From an uncultured Mediterraneibacter sp. (GTDB taxonomy: Bacteria; Bacillota; Clostridia; Lachnospirales; Lachnospiraceae), in NCBI GenBank assembly GCA_944381495.1, contig CALWLJ010000010.1:61242-125241 (forward strand): DNA of 64,000 nt, read 5' to 3'. Positions 28,861 to 37,753 of the stretch are shown piece after piece. The stretch's first letter is position 1, and each line of letters opens with the position of its first letter. The notes under the pieces are model-generated. The model had not been told where the DNA came from and made no database searches. It saw only the letters and a program-made list of their open reading frames with translations. The position numbers and the translations under genes are program-made.

Positions 28861-29592
28861 TCATGCATTCTCTTTCAGCTCGTAAGACTTTACCTGATAG
28901 GTTCCGTTCTCCACATCCCGCCGGATACGGTCATATTCTTCCTTTGTGACCGGAATATGCTTCACCCAGTCTCCGGCGTTCAGAAGGAAGGGGTCTTCCT
29001 TTTCATAATTACAGATATCCAGAGGTGTGCTTCCGATGATATTCCATCCACAAGGCTGTTCGAAGGGAATCAGATCTGACAGGTTCTGCTGAACAACTAC
29101 AGATCTTGCCGGTATCTTCACTCGTGGAGATTCCCGCCTCTTAAAGCTGTAAGGTTCTTCAAATCTGGCCATATACGGATGTCCGGGAGCGAATCCCAGC
29201 ATATAGACATAATAGATATGTTCCGAATGTTTCCGGATCAGTTCCTCCACAGAAATCTGCTCCAGCTGGGCACAGTACTCCAGGTCCGGTCCGGTTTCTC
29301 CTCCGTACAGGACAGGCACTTCCTTTACGATCTTTTTCCACACGGCAACCGCCTGCATATGTTCCAGCCTGTCTTTCAACGCTTCCACCAGGCCGTCATA
29401 CCGCACCACTTCCGGCCGGTAATGCACGATCAGCGAGCAGTAAGTCGGCACAACCTCCACCACGCCTTCAATCGGGGATTCCTTCAGTTTCTCTTCCAGC
29501 ATGCGGACCTTTGTATTGACCTCCAGGCAGATTTCTTTTCCAAATTCAACGGATACCGCCCGGTCTCCGGCTACAAGAAATTTAACGTCCAT
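28861..29592 (-). CDS. pxpB: 5-oxoprolinase subunit PxpB (KipI-like)
   Basis: PxpB pairs with PxpC in 5-oxoprolinase; the family also includes the kinase inhibitor KipI. Visible features are the N-terminal GDRAVSVEFG, the PTYCSLIVHY strand, and the cyclophilin-like second half with MLGFAPGHPYM and GWNIIGSTPL. The length of 243 residues is normal. GGAGG precedes the ATG by eight bases. First gene of the operon, behind its own promoter and leader hairpin. Confidence 0.93.
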   Translation of the reverse strand: MDVKFLVAGDRAVSVEFGKEICLEVNTKVRMLEEKLKESPIEGVVEVVPTYCSLIVHYRPEVVRYDGLVEALKDRLEHMQAVAVWKKIVKEVPVLYGGETGPDLEYCAQLEQISVEELIRKHSEHIYYVYMLGFAPGHPYMARFEEPYSFKRRESPRVKIPARSVVVQQNLSDLIPFEQPCGWNIIGSTPLDICNYEKEDPFLLNAGDWVKHIPVTKEEYDRIRRDVENGTYQVKSYELKENA

Positions 29593-29623
29593 TCACAGTA
29601 CCTCCGTCCTTTCTCTTAAATTA

Positions 29624-29660
29624 CAGAAAGGCCTGTCTCCATTGCCGACAGACCTTTCTG
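29624..29660 (-). terminator. Leader hairpin upstream of pxpB
   Basis: An inverted repeat CAGAAAGG-C-CTGTC and GACAG-A-CCTTTCTG lies between the predicted promoter at 29708-29735 and pxpB. No long T-run follows on the minus strand (TAATTTAAG). It could be a weak terminator, an attenuator or the 3' end of the RraA transcript. Confidence 0.45.
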
Positions 29661-29707
29661 CTCATATTTGCCTGACCTTTTCAGTAAAGCAATTCTTTTC
29701 TTTTTTT

Positions 29708-29735
29708 ATTATAGCATAGCGGTTAACATTCCAAA
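29708..29735 (-). promoter_or_regulatory. Putative promoter of the pxpB operon
   Basis: On the minus strand an extended -10, TGCTATAAT (-10 box 29708-29713), is preceded at 15-16 bases by TTGGA. It would give a leader of about 110 bases before pxpB. Confidence 0.6.
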
Positions 29736-29829
29736 AATAAATCTTATTTCTTGGATTTATTAACATTTTCTATATTTTGTCCGCATCATCACTGCACACC
29801 ACGGCTTATGCCATGGGAAACCGGACTGT

Positions 29830-30510
29830 TTAATCTACAAACTCAAAACCAACTTCCTCTAATTTTGAATCAACCCAGGGGCGGGGCCATTCTCCGCGCT
29901 GAAGAATACCTTCCATCTGTTTCTCCTCTCCAGCATGATATGCCTTTGCCTTCTCCGCCAGCTCTGCAGCATACTCCGGTCTCACGGCGATCAATCCGTC
30001 GGAATCTCCTATGATAATATCTCCAGGATTGATGATGATTCCTGCAAAGGAAACAGGGAAGTTCATCTCTCCAGGTCCGTTTTTGTACGGTCCGTTGGGG
30101 GTAACGCCCTTGGCATATACCGGGAAATCCATCTGGCTCAGCGTATAGCTGTCACGTACACAGCCGTCAATGATAATTCCTGCCAGACCTCTGGACTTCG
30201 CGTAGCTGCTCATGATCTCTCCGCAGAGGGCTCTGCTCATGCTTCCCTTGTTTGCAAGAACGATCACATCCCCCGGCTGTGCCATGTCCAGAGCCTTATG
30301 GAACAGAAGGTTGTCTCCTGCCGGAGCATTTACGGTAAATGCCGTTCCGAGGAGGCGTGCCTTCGGGTTCAGCGGGTAGATACTGGCGTCAACCGCCGCG
30401 ATCCTTCCGCAGTTATCGTCTATATTTGCCACCGGAATTCCGCGGAACGCCTCTACCAGTTCTTTTGCCGGTCTTTCAAAGTTTCTTCTTATTCTACATC
30501 CTACTGACAT
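29830..30510 (-). CDS. RraA family protein (HMG aldolase-like)
   Basis: A 226-residue member of the RraA/MenG-like fold, which includes 4-hydroxy-4-methyl-2-oxoglutarate aldolases and oxaloacetate decarboxylases. The motifs GDVIVLANKG, GIIIDGCVRD and the metal-binding aspartate after it (usual G-x-x-R-D pattern) are visible, as is NPGDIIIGDSDG. I use the ATG at 30508-30510 with AGAGG upstream. It is divergent from the LysR gene and could act on a 2-oxoacid in the same pathway; the substrate is not known. Confidence 0.85.
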   Translation of the reverse strand: MSVGCRIRRNFERPAKELVEAFRGIPVANIDDNCGRIAAVDASIYPLNPKARLLGTAFTVNAPAGDNLLFHKALDMAQPGDVIVLANKGSMSRALCGEIMSSYAKSRGLAGIIIDGCVRDSYTLSQMDFPVYAKGVTPNGPYKNGPGEMNFPVSFAGIIINPGDIIIGDSDGLIAVRPEYAAELAEKAKAYHAGEEKQMEGILQRGEWPRPWVDSKLEEVGFEFVD

Positions 30511-30564
30511 TTTCAAAACCTCTTTTCTTTATTTCTGTCCCCATGATAGCACAGAAGATAATAA

Positions 30565-30593
30565 TTGAAAAACGAATAATTTCTCTGTATAAT
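30565..30593 (+). promoter_or_regulatory. Promoter of the LysR regulator gene
   Basis: TTGAAA (30565-30570) and a perfect TATAAT (30588-30593) are spaced 17 bases. The region is shared with the divergent RraA gene, as is usual for LysR-controlled neighbours. Confidence 0.7.
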
Positions 30594-30630
30594 ATAGATA
30601 AAATGAATAATACTCAGGAGAAAAAACGCT

Positions 30631-31560
30631 ATGAACCTGTCAGAAATTGAAACCTTTCTAACCATCGTTAATACGAAGAGTATCACCCGGACGGCCGACC
30701 TTCTGTTTCTCTCACAGCCTACCGTCAGCCACAGGCTGACTTCCCTGGAAAACGAGCTTGGTTTTCCGCTGGTAATAAGGAACAAGGGGCACAAACAGGT
30801 GGAGCTCACCACAAAGGGAGAAGACTTTATCGCTATTGCAGAAAGATGGATGGCCCTCTGGAAAGAAACCGTGGAACTGAAAAGGAACCAGGAGACACTC
30901 CTGCTCACCATCGGATGCACGGACAGCCTGAACATTGCCATATTCAGTCCCCTTTATGACTCCCTGCTGAATGAGAACTCTACTCTGGATCTCAGTATCC
31001 AGTCTCATCATTCCTCGGAACTATACGGACTGCTGGGAGAGCATAATATCGATATCGGCTTTGTATACCACAAACTGCACTATAAAAATATTATCACAGA
31101 GAAGCTCTTCGAAGAAAAGCTTTACCTTATCCAGTCCGAAACTCCCGCTGTTCCTAATGCGAAAATACATACAGACGAGCTGGATCCCTCTCTTGAGCTT
31201 TTTCTGAGCTGGGATGACAATTACCAGATCTGGCACGACCGGTGGTTTTCTTCTGTTTCCAGGCCTCACATCGCAGCTGATACTATCTTATTGCTGGACC
31301 GGCTGTGGAAAAAGCCCGGCAACTGGATGATTGCCCCTGTCTCTGTGATCCTTGAGCTTTCTCATTACCGCAGACTGTTTATCAGCGAGCTGAAAAATCA
31401 GCCGCCCAACAGGGTATGCTACAAGATCAAACACCGTTATCCAAAATCCACCAGTAAACGGGCGGTAGAGCTTTTTGAAAATGCACTAGATGAGTATCTG
31501 AAAAATTCAGATTTTGACATTCCTATTGGACGGATATGGGACAGGTCTTCCTCTTTATAA
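30631..31560 (+). CDS. LysR family transcriptional regulator
   Basis: The N-terminal winged helix-turn-helix (about residues 1-60) is clear: NLSEIETFLTIVNTKSITRT, SQPTVSHRLTSLENELG. The rest (about 90-300) should be the periplasmic-binding-like effector domain. CAGGAG precedes the ATG. It is the only + strand gene in the 5-oxoproline locus and faces away from the RraA and pxp genes, which it probably controls. The effector is unknown. It is convergent with the aminotransferase. Confidence 0.92.
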   Translation: MNLSEIETFLTIVNTKSITRTADLLFLSQPTVSHRLTSLENELGFPLVIRNKGHKQVELTTKGEDFIAIAERWMALWKETVELKRNQETLLLTIGCTDSLNIAIFSPLYDSLLNENSTLDLSIQSHHSSELYGLLGEHNIDIGFVYHKLHYKNIITEKLFEEKLYLIQSETPAVPNAKIHTDELDPSLELFLSWDDNYQIWHDRWFSSVSRPHIAADTILLLDRLWKKPGNWMIAPVSVILELSHYRRLFISELKNQPPNRVCYKIKHRYPKSTSKRAVELFENALDEYLKNSDFDIPIGRIWDRSSSL

Positions 31561-31567
31561 TGAAAAA

Positions 31568-31618
31568 ACAGAACCGGGAAATGCCGGCCCCGCACAGGCC
31601 TTCATTTCCCGGTTCTGT
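31568..31618. terminator. Bidirectional terminator between lysR-type gene and aminotransferase
   Basis: A perfect 16-bp stem (ACAGAACCGGGAAATG with its complement), followed by TTTTTT on the minus strand and ATTTTA on the plus strand. It serves the two convergent genes. Confidence 0.85.
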
Positions 31619-31658
31619 ATTTTAGGATTCTATCTTGATGTCGTTAACGTCATAACAA

Positions 31659-32837
31659 TTATTTTTTCAGATCTTCCACAGCCTTCTTGATCCTTGCGGC
31701 TGCTTCCTGAAGATCTTCGTAGCTGCATGCATAAGATATTCTCAGATATCCCTCGCCCTCGGATCCGAAGGCAGCTCCCGGAACAAGTGCTACTTTTGCA
31801 TGTTCAAGAAGATATTCTGCCATTTCAAAGGAAGACATGCCAAAGCTCTTGATATTTACGAAAATGTAAAATGCACCGTGCGGATTATTACAGCTGATGC
31901 CATCAATGTCATTGAGGGCCTTTACCATATAATCCTTTCTTCTCTGATACTCCTGCCTCATAGCCTCCACATCATCCGCGCAGTCGCGAAGTGCTGTGAT
32001 CGCCGCATCTTGTACAAAAGAAGAAGCGCATGTGATGGTATACTGATGAACTCTGACGCATGCCTGGATCACTTCCTTCGGAGCACACATATAACCGAGA
32101 CGCCATCCGGTCATGGAATACGCTTTTGAAAAGCCTCCCAGTGTGATCGTCCTCTCCTTCATTCCCGGAAGAGACGCGATGCTCACATGCTCTGTTCCGT
32201 CATAGACAAGCTGGCTGTATATCTCATCAGCTACAACAAGGAGATCATTTTTAATCGCGATCTCACTCAGCTTCTCCAGAGTCTCTCTTGAGAAAACTCC
32301 TCCTGTCGGGTTGCTTGGATTTACAATAACGATCATCTTTGTCTTATCAGACAGTTTGGATTCCAGCTCTTCAAAATCAATCTGATAGTCATTTTCTTCC
32401 TTCAGACTGTATGTAACAGGAACAGCTCCCAGGGATGACGGAACATGTATATAATTCAGCCATACCGGATTGGGCACCAGAACCTCATCCCCATCTTCAA
32501 GGAATGCTGCCATAGATGCATAGGTTGCTTCTCCTACGCCGACAGTCACAAGCACTTCTTCGGCAGCATAATCTGTTCCGTGATGAGCGTTCTCCCATTC
32601 TGCGATCTCTTTTCTGAGGGCTGGCGTTCCATAGTTAGATGTATAAAAAACATGTCCGGCCTTCAGGCTCTCATAAGCAGCTTCCTTGATCTTCTCCGGC
32701 GTATCAAAATCCGGACGGCCGATTTCCAGATGAATTACATTTTCTCCGGCCTGCTGCATCTTTGTCGCTTTCTCCATTACCGCACGGATTTCTGAAAACG
32801 GCAGACTATCCATTCTTTTCGCTGTTTTATACTCCAT
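31659..32837 (-). CDS. Class I/II pyridoxal phosphate aminotransferase
   Basis: A fold-type I aminotransferase of the aspartate/alanine group, 392 residues. The Schiff-base lysine lies in LGGFSKAYSMTGWRLGY; NPSNPTGGVFS, VADEIYSQLVYDG and the C-terminal LRISYACS motif (carboxylate-binding arginine) are present. I use the ATG at 32835-32837 with GGGAGG upstream. It sits between the symporter and the LysR gene, so it may transaminate the imported amino acid or glutamate from 5-oxoproline; the exact substrate is not shown. Confidence 0.9.
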   Translation of the reverse strand: MEYKTAKRMDSLPFSEIRAVMEKATKMQQAGENVIHLEIGRPDFDTPEKIKEAAYESLKAGHVFYTSNYGTPALRKEIAEWENAHHGTDYAAEEVLVTVGVGEATYASMAAFLEDGDEVLVPNPVWLNYIHVPSSLGAVPVTYSLKEENDYQIDFEELESKLSDKTKMIVIVNPSNPTGGVFSRETLEKLSEIAIKNDLLVVADEIYSQLVYDGTEHVSIASLPGMKERTITLGGFSKAYSMTGWRLGYMCAPKEVIQACVRVHQYTITCASSFVQDAAITALRDCADDVEAMRQEYQRRKDYMVKALNDIDGISCNNPHGAFYIFVNIKSFGMSSFEMAEYLLEHAKVALVPGAAFGSEGEGYLRISYACSYEDLQEAAARIKKAVEDLKK

Positions 32838-32989
32838 GTCTGTTCCTCCCAAATTCATTGCGATATGTACTGCCGTTTTTCCTTTACCGATAAACCGCAG
32901 CCATCCGTTATTTTTAAGAAAATGGTATCATTGGAGTAATAGAAAGTCAATTTCATAATTTATATGATTAATATTAACATATTTTATAT

Positions 32990-34345
32990 TTAGCTATTGT
33001 ACTTTTCTTCATCCAGCTCTTTCTCTTTTTTGTTTACAATTACATTGACTGTAGCGTCTCCGATAACATTCAGCGGAAGAAGTGCCATCTCTACCGGACG
33101 GTTGATTGCCACTACAAGAGCATAAGCAATCATACATGCATCTGTCGTCCATCCCATACCGGAAAGGATTGTCACAATCAGAGTCGTACCGGCAATCGGA
33201 ATAGCGGGGCACCCCATAGCGGCACAGATTGACAGGAACGCTACCACTACCAAGTTGGCCGGTGTGACATCGATTCCGGCACTTGCTGCAATAAATGTGG
33301 CGGCAAACATATGCATGACTGTTGTACCGTTCATGTTAATTGTCATACCGGTAGGAAGAACAAAACTGGATATTTCCTCACTGCATCCCAGCTCATCAAT
33401 ACATGTTCTCATGTTGAGGGGCAGGCAGGCTGCAGAGGAATTGGTAGAGAATCCAAGTACACCAACTTTTGCGATCTTCTTGATAAATTTGAAGGGATTC
33501 AGGCGTGTTGTAATCCAGATACCGATAGGATAGAGGGTAACAACAAGGATAAACAGTGTGATCATCGCGCCTACAATGTATGCTGCCGCCGGAGCAAGAT
33601 ACTCTGTTCCATATACAGCAAATGTTCTGGAAATCAGGCAGAAAATCGCGATAGGACCAACCTTATTGATCAGGAAAGTCAGGTAATACTGAATGATATC
33701 ATTAAAACTCTCCAGCACTTTTTTCAGCGGATCTGTTTTTTCTCCCAGTGCATTCATACATAATCCGAGGATAATTGCCACAACAACTACCGCAAGGATG
33801 CTGTTATTGCTGCTAAACGCGGACGCAATATTGGACGGAACTGCCTCCAGGATTGTCTGCAGCGGGTTAAAAGCATCGATAGTAGCCGCGTCTGTGACAG
33901 CTTCACTTGGAAGTGTAACATCAAAAAGGCCTGCAGACTTCATAAAGTAAGCGACCAGGCCTCCGAAAAATGCGCCAACAATATAAAAGCCAAGGAAACC
34001 AATGATCGTACGTCCTGCGATACGTCCCAGTTTGGAAGAACTGGAAATACTGCACATGGCAAGACTCAGTGATACAAGCACCAGAGGTACGATTGCAAGC
34101 TGAAGTCCTCTCATAAACAGCTGGCCTATAATGTAGAACAGACCGATTGCCGTCACGCCGTCTTCTGCAGTGATATCCTGAAACAGAAGCATGTTGATAA
34201 CATTCCATACATTTTCATGTCCGGCATCTGTCAGATATTCCCGCAAAAACAGAAATGCAAGGCCTACCACAAGACCGCCAACCAATGCGATCATCATGTT
34301 CTTTACAACTGATGATGATTTTTTCTTGTTTGTCTCTTTACTCAT
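32990..34345 (-). CDS. Dicarboxylate/amino acid:cation symporter (DAACS/SDF family)
   Basis: A GltP/DctA-like symporter of about 451 residues with eight membrane helices and two re-entrant hairpins. The family signatures are visible: serine-rich SISSSSKLGR near the first part, GVLGFSTNSSAACLPLNM (re-entrant loop 1), and TGMTINMNGTTVMH with the NMNGT cation site. I chose the second ATG (34343-34345), nine bases after AAAGG. In this locus it may import glutamate-like compounds or 5-oxoproline; usual 5-oxoproline clusters carry an NRAMP- or permease-type transporter instead. Confidence 0.92.
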   Translation of the reverse strand: MSKETNKKKSSSVVKNMMIALVGGLVVGLAFLFLREYLTDAGHENVWNVINMLLFQDITAEDGVTAIGLFYIIGQLFMRGLQLAIVPLVLVSLSLAMCSISSSSKLGRIAGRTIIGFLGFYIVGAFFGGLVAYFMKSAGLFDVTLPSEAVTDAATIDAFNPLQTILEAVPSNIASAFSSNNSILAVVVVAIILGLCMNALGEKTDPLKKVLESFNDIIQYYLTFLINKVGPIAIFCLISRTFAVYGTEYLAPAAAYIVGAMITLFILVVTLYPIGIWITTRLNPFKFIKKIAKVGVLGFSTNSSAACLPLNMRTCIDELGCSEEISSFVLPTGMTINMNGTTVMHMFAATFIAASAGIDVTPANLVVVAFLSICAAMGCPAIPIAGTTLIVTILSGMGWTTDACMIAYALVVAINRPVEMALLPLNVIGDATVNVIVNKKEKELDEEKYNS

Positions 34346-34444
34346 TTCATTCATCCTTTCTTTACTTTTTATCTGAGACTGATCTATCGCTCAACACCCG
34401 GAGGTGGAAGTCTCCGGCTCGCCGGAGAATTTATGAAACAAAAA

Positions 34445-34506
34445 GATACCGGACAAATCAACGCAGTTATACCTTGCTCTGAATCCCCATTGATTTATCC
34501 GGTATC
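34445..34506 (-). terminator. Rho-independent terminator after pxpA
   Basis: Two 17-base arms (34445-34461, 34490-34506) pair with one mismatch, with TTTTTGTTTC following on the minus strand. It separates pxpA from the symporter gene. A second tight hairpin, TCTCCGGC-TC-GCCGGAGA, follows near 34410. Confidence 0.8.
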
Positions 34507-34571
34507 AGATATTATCCGTTATATCTAAACCGATCTTTCTGCCTGTTCTGTCTTCTTCCCAGGTTCATAAT

Positions 34572-35327
34572 TTATAAATGTCTGATCTCGATCCCTTCCT
34601 CTGCAAATTTCTCACGGATCTTCTGAACGAACGCCAGTGCCTTCGGTCCGTCGCCGTGTACGCAAAGTGTATCTCCCTTGATATCCAGTTCCTTTCCGTT
34701 GATAGAAGTCACCTTTCCTTCTTTAATCATTTTCACGCATCTCTGGATCGCGATCTCTTCATCTGTAATCATTGAGCCTTCCATTTTTCTTGGCACAAGT
34801 GAAAGGTCATCCATATAGGCTCTGTCTGCAAAAATCTCAGAAGCCGTTCTTAACCCTTTGCTTTCGGCAATATCTCCGAGAACTGCTCCGGCACAGTAAT
34901 ATACGATTAAGTCTTTATCGTATTCACAAATTGCCTCACAGATTGCAGTAGAAATATCCTCATCATACTGACAGGAATTTCCCATTGCTCCGTGGGGGGC
35001 AACATGCTGCAGTTTCATACCATAGCTCTGAGTAAAAGCAGCCAGAGCTCCGATCTGATATTTCACATAGTTTTTCACTTCATCGTGTGAAAGAACCATC
35101 TTTCTCCTGCCAAATCCCATCAGATCCGGATAGCCCGGATGAGCGCCTACCATGACGCCTCTTTCCTTTGCCATGCGGACAACTTTATCCATTACCATCG
35201 GATCGCCTGCATGCCATCCACACGCAACATTCGCAGTAGTCACATACTTGATGATCTCTTCATCTCCGCCAAGTTTATAAGCACCAAAACTCTCCCCCAT
35301 GTCGCTGTTCAAATCAATACAATACAT
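34572..35327 (-). CDS. pxpA: 5-oxoprolinase subunit PxpA (LamB/YcsF family)
   Basis: PxpA is the third subunit of bacterial 5-oxoprolinase, which opens 5-oxoproline to glutamate with ATP. Family motifs are clear: DLNSDMGESFGAYKLGGD, NVACGWHAGDP, GAHPGYPDLMGFGRR and VAPHGAMGN. The length of 251 residues is normal. Unusually it is about 5 kb away from pxpB-pxpC, with its own promoter and terminator, and the transporter, aminotransferase, LysR and RraA genes between. Confidence 0.95.
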   Translation of the reverse strand: MYCIDLNSDMGESFGAYKLGGDEEIIKYVTTANVACGWHAGDPMVMDKVVRMAKERGVMVGAHPGYPDLMGFGRRKMVLSHDEVKNYVKYQIGALAAFTQSYGMKLQHVAPHGAMGNSCQYDEDISTAICEAICEYDKDLIVYYCAGAVLGDIAESKGLRTASEIFADRAYMDDLSLVPRKMEGSMITDEEIAIQRCVKMIKEGKVTSINGKELDIKGDTLCVHGDGPKALAFVQKIREKFAEEGIEIRHL

Positions 35328-35399
35328 GACGATCCACCTTTCTTATCTCAGCCAAACAGCAGAAGTCAGCTGTCCGGCAAACACTTTTCTCATTTAACT

Positions 35400-35434
35400 G
35401 GATAAAGTATAGCATTATCCAAATAAGAAGTAAA
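35400..35434 (-). promoter_or_regulatory. pxpA promoter with overlapping palindrome
   Basis: Minus-strand -35 TTTACT (35429-35434) and extended -10 TGCTATACT (box 35406-35411) are spaced 17 bases. A palindrome GGATAA-N9-TTATCC (35400-35420) covers the -10, as an operator would. The remaining 150 bases up to the collagen gene end are AT-rich with no other clear signal. Confidence 0.6.
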
Positions 35435-35567
35435 ATAAATTATTCATATATAATATATAAGAAAATTCTATATTTTGTATTTCTTTTCTCCTCTTTTTTC
35501 TTATAATCCGCACAGATCCAACAGACTTCCGCTGCCTGAATCATGTCATCTCATGACTGTCGAACTG

Positions 35568-36527
35568 CTAACTTTCCGTTTTTTCACTGTCGCCAAGACG
35601 ATCCACGGAAATCGAGATGCCACTGTAGAACCATCCAGTTCCCTGTCCAATGACTTCAAGGGATACAGGCACATCGTCCACTTCGATATACTGTGAAAAA
35701 GACAGCCCGCTTGTATCTGAATTCGTGTGGAATGTGTGCTGCACATCCGTTCCAGGCACTGTGTCCCCTTGCTGCTCCAGATAGATGGACACCGTCATCG
35801 GAAATGTGGCTCCGCTCACCGATCCAAATGTTCCGTGAAAAGATACCTCGTATATACCAGGCTCCTGTATGATGACTTCACTGCTGTTCTGCTCATGTGT
35901 AACAGCAGTGCCGCTGACTACCGCATTTCTGTCAAATATGAGCGCACTCCCTGATGTGCCCGTCTGGGATGGCGTTGAATAGGCAGAAAGGAGCTCCGGT
36001 GATTCGTCACCGCCGGTCGGGCCGGTCGCTCCGCTGGGGCCGGTTGCTCCGGTCGGGCCAGTCGCTCCACTGGGACCGGTCGGGCCAGTCGCTCCACTGG
36101 GACCGGTCGCTCCACTGGGACCGGTTGCTCCTGTCGGGCCAGTCGCTCCACTGGGACCGGTCGCTCCGGTCGGACCGGTCGCCCCGGTCGGACCTGTCGC
36201 TCCGCTGGGACCTGTCGCCCCGGTCGGGCCGGTCGCTCCACTGGGACCGGTCGCTCCGGTCGGGCCAGTCGCTCCGCTGGGACCTGTCGCTCCACTGGGA
36301 CCTGTCGCTCCGGTCGGACCTGTCGCTCCACTGGGACCGGTCGCTCCGCTGGGACCTGTCGCCCCGGTCGGGCCTTTGCAGCGGCATGGCTCCGGACAGC
36401 CAGGCCGCCCGAACAGATCTCGCCGGCATCTGCAGGAATCGTCTTCTTTCCCGCAAAACAGATCCTGCTCCTGGATATCATCGCTCTTTTTCTCTTCTGA
36501 ACTGTTTTTATTTCCAAACCATAACAT
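35568..36527 (-). CDS. Collagen-like surface/exosporium protein (BclA-like)
   Basis: A 319-residue protein in three parts. The N-terminus (1-50) is charged with a cysteine-rich patch (CRCRR, CPEPCRC). About 40 Gly-Xaa-Yaa triplets follow, almost all GPT, GPS or GAT, with one skipped triplet near the end. The C-terminal region (about 180-319) is beta-rich and resembles the C1q/TNF-like trimerisation domain of BclA proteins. Bacillus BclA and clostridial homologues form hair-like filaments on spores and are heavily O-glycosylated on threonine. The DNA repeat (36013-36375) is prone to copy change. There is no signal peptide, as in other exosporium collagens. Confidence 0.9.
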   Translation of the reverse strand: MLWFGNKNSSEEKKSDDIQEQDLFCGKEDDSCRCRRDLFGRPGCPEPCRCKGPTGATGPSGATGPSGATGPTGATGPSGATGPSGATGPTGATGPSGATGPTGATGPSGATGPTGATGPTGATGPSGATGPTGATGPSGATGPSGATGPTGPSGATGPTGATGPSGATGPTGGDESPELLSAYSTPSQTGTSGSALIFDRNAVVSGTAVTHEQNSSEVIIQEPGIYEVSFHGTFGSVSGATFPMTVSIYLEQQGDTVPGTDVQHTFHTNSDTSGLSFSQYIEVDDVPVSLEVIGQGTGWFYSGISISVDRLGDSEKTES

Positions 36528-36561
36528 CTCTATTTACCTCCTTTTGCTGATCGCATAATTA

Positions 36562-37659
36562 CTATATGTCGAAATCCGTTTTTTGCTTATCCGTCTGGCC
36601 TTCAAAAAGTGCTTTATTGTAAAGATAAAAAGGGGAATCCGGACAAAATTGTCCGGCAAGCTCATTGTACTTTTCCGCTTTCTTCCTTTTTCCCATCCTG
36701 TCATAACAGACACACAGGGAGATCGCCGGCAGAAAGCCATAGCACTCTTCCGTGACAAAAGCTCCCTGTGAGAGACCTTTTTTTGCTCTTAATGCCTGTT
36801 TATACCAGTATACTGCCTGCTCATATCTGCCCCGCTCCTGAAAATGCCTGCCCAAATCGCAGCACGTCTCTCCTCTGGGCACATCATATTCCAGCGTCCG
36901 GAAAAGGGTCCTCAATGCTTTTTCTTCATCCTGTACCCGGTAATAGCATACGGCCAGCTGTCTGGCCCCATCGATCTTGTTTTCGACCCACCCGTCCGGA
37001 CATTCCAGAAACTTTTCCAGCACATCGATCCCCTTCTCATAATTTTCGTGAAACATAAGCTCTCTTCCATAATAATAGAGCGCTCTGCTGTCAAACATTT
37101 CTCCGGCATTCTCCATCGCTTCATAGATCCGAAGGTTTCTCCGGCTGTCATATGGTCCTTCTTTGCGGTGTTCTATCGGAATATCTGCATGCAGGATCCG
37201 TCCGTACACAGGGATTGCTTCATGGACTCTCCCCCGAAAATGGAATCGCCCGTTATTCTTCACCAGCCTCTCTCTATAATATAGAAAAGCTGGTTTTCCA
37301 TTCTCATCAAATCCTGTCACATATGGCATCATCACCACATCTGTCTCTCCGTTCAGATGCTCTTTGAGCTCTAAAAACCTTTCTGCGCTTTTCGCAGTTA
37401 TCACATCATCGGCATCCAGCCACATCAGAAAATCTGAGCTTCCTTTCTCAAAAGAAAAATTCCTGGCCGCGGAGAAATCCTCCTGCCAGGAATATTCATA
37501 AATCTTGTCCGTATATTCTGTTCCGATCTCTCTAGTCCGGTCCGATGAGCCTGTATCCACGATAATGATCTCATCTACAAGCTCCTTCACACTTTCCAGA
37601 CATCTGCCGAGCACCTTCTCTTCATTTTTCACGATCATACAAAGACTGACTGTGATCAT
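36562..37659 (-). CDS. Glycosyltransferase family 2 with TPR-like C-terminus
   Basis: The N-terminal GT-A domain (about 1-200) has SLCMIVKNEEKVLGRCLESV, IIIVDTGSSDRT and the DxD-type motif in LMWLDADDV. The C-terminal half (about 200-350) is helical with tetratricopeptide-like repeats. This architecture is shared with SunS-type peptide glycosyltransferases and enzymes that modify surface proteins. It ends 35 bases before the collagen-like gene starts on the same strand, so the two are probably co-transcribed, and it likely glycosylates the Thr-rich collagen repeat. That target is inferred. Confidence 0.9.
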   Translation of the reverse strand: MITVSLCMIVKNEEKVLGRCLESVKELVDEIIIVDTGSSDRTREIGTEYTDKIYEYSWQEDFSAARNFSFEKGSSDFLMWLDADDVITAKSAERFLELKEHLNGETDVVMMPYVTGFDENGKPAFLYYRERLVKNNGRFHFRGRVHEAIPVYGRILHADIPIEHRKEGPYDSRRNLRIYEAMENAGEMFDSRALYYYGRELMFHENYEKGIDVLEKFLECPDGWVENKIDGARQLAVCYYRVQDEEKALRTLFRTLEYDVPRGETCCDLGRHFQERGRYEQAVYWYKQALRAKKGLSQGAFVTEECYGFLPAISLCVCYDRMGKRKKAEKYNELAGQFCPDSPFYLYNKALFEGQTDKQKTDFDI

Positions 37660-37753
37660 CTGCCCCGCCTCTGTTTTTTAACCAGTATATGCTTCTCCCC
37701 GGATTTCTGTCCGCCCTCTTTTCTGCGTACCGTCCTCAGACATTTACCTGCCG

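Noticed and set aside
36007-36517. Arg-rich and Ser/Asp-rich frames across the collagen repeat
   Set aside because: They arise from reading the regular GGX-coding repeat in other frames and have no ribosome binding site.
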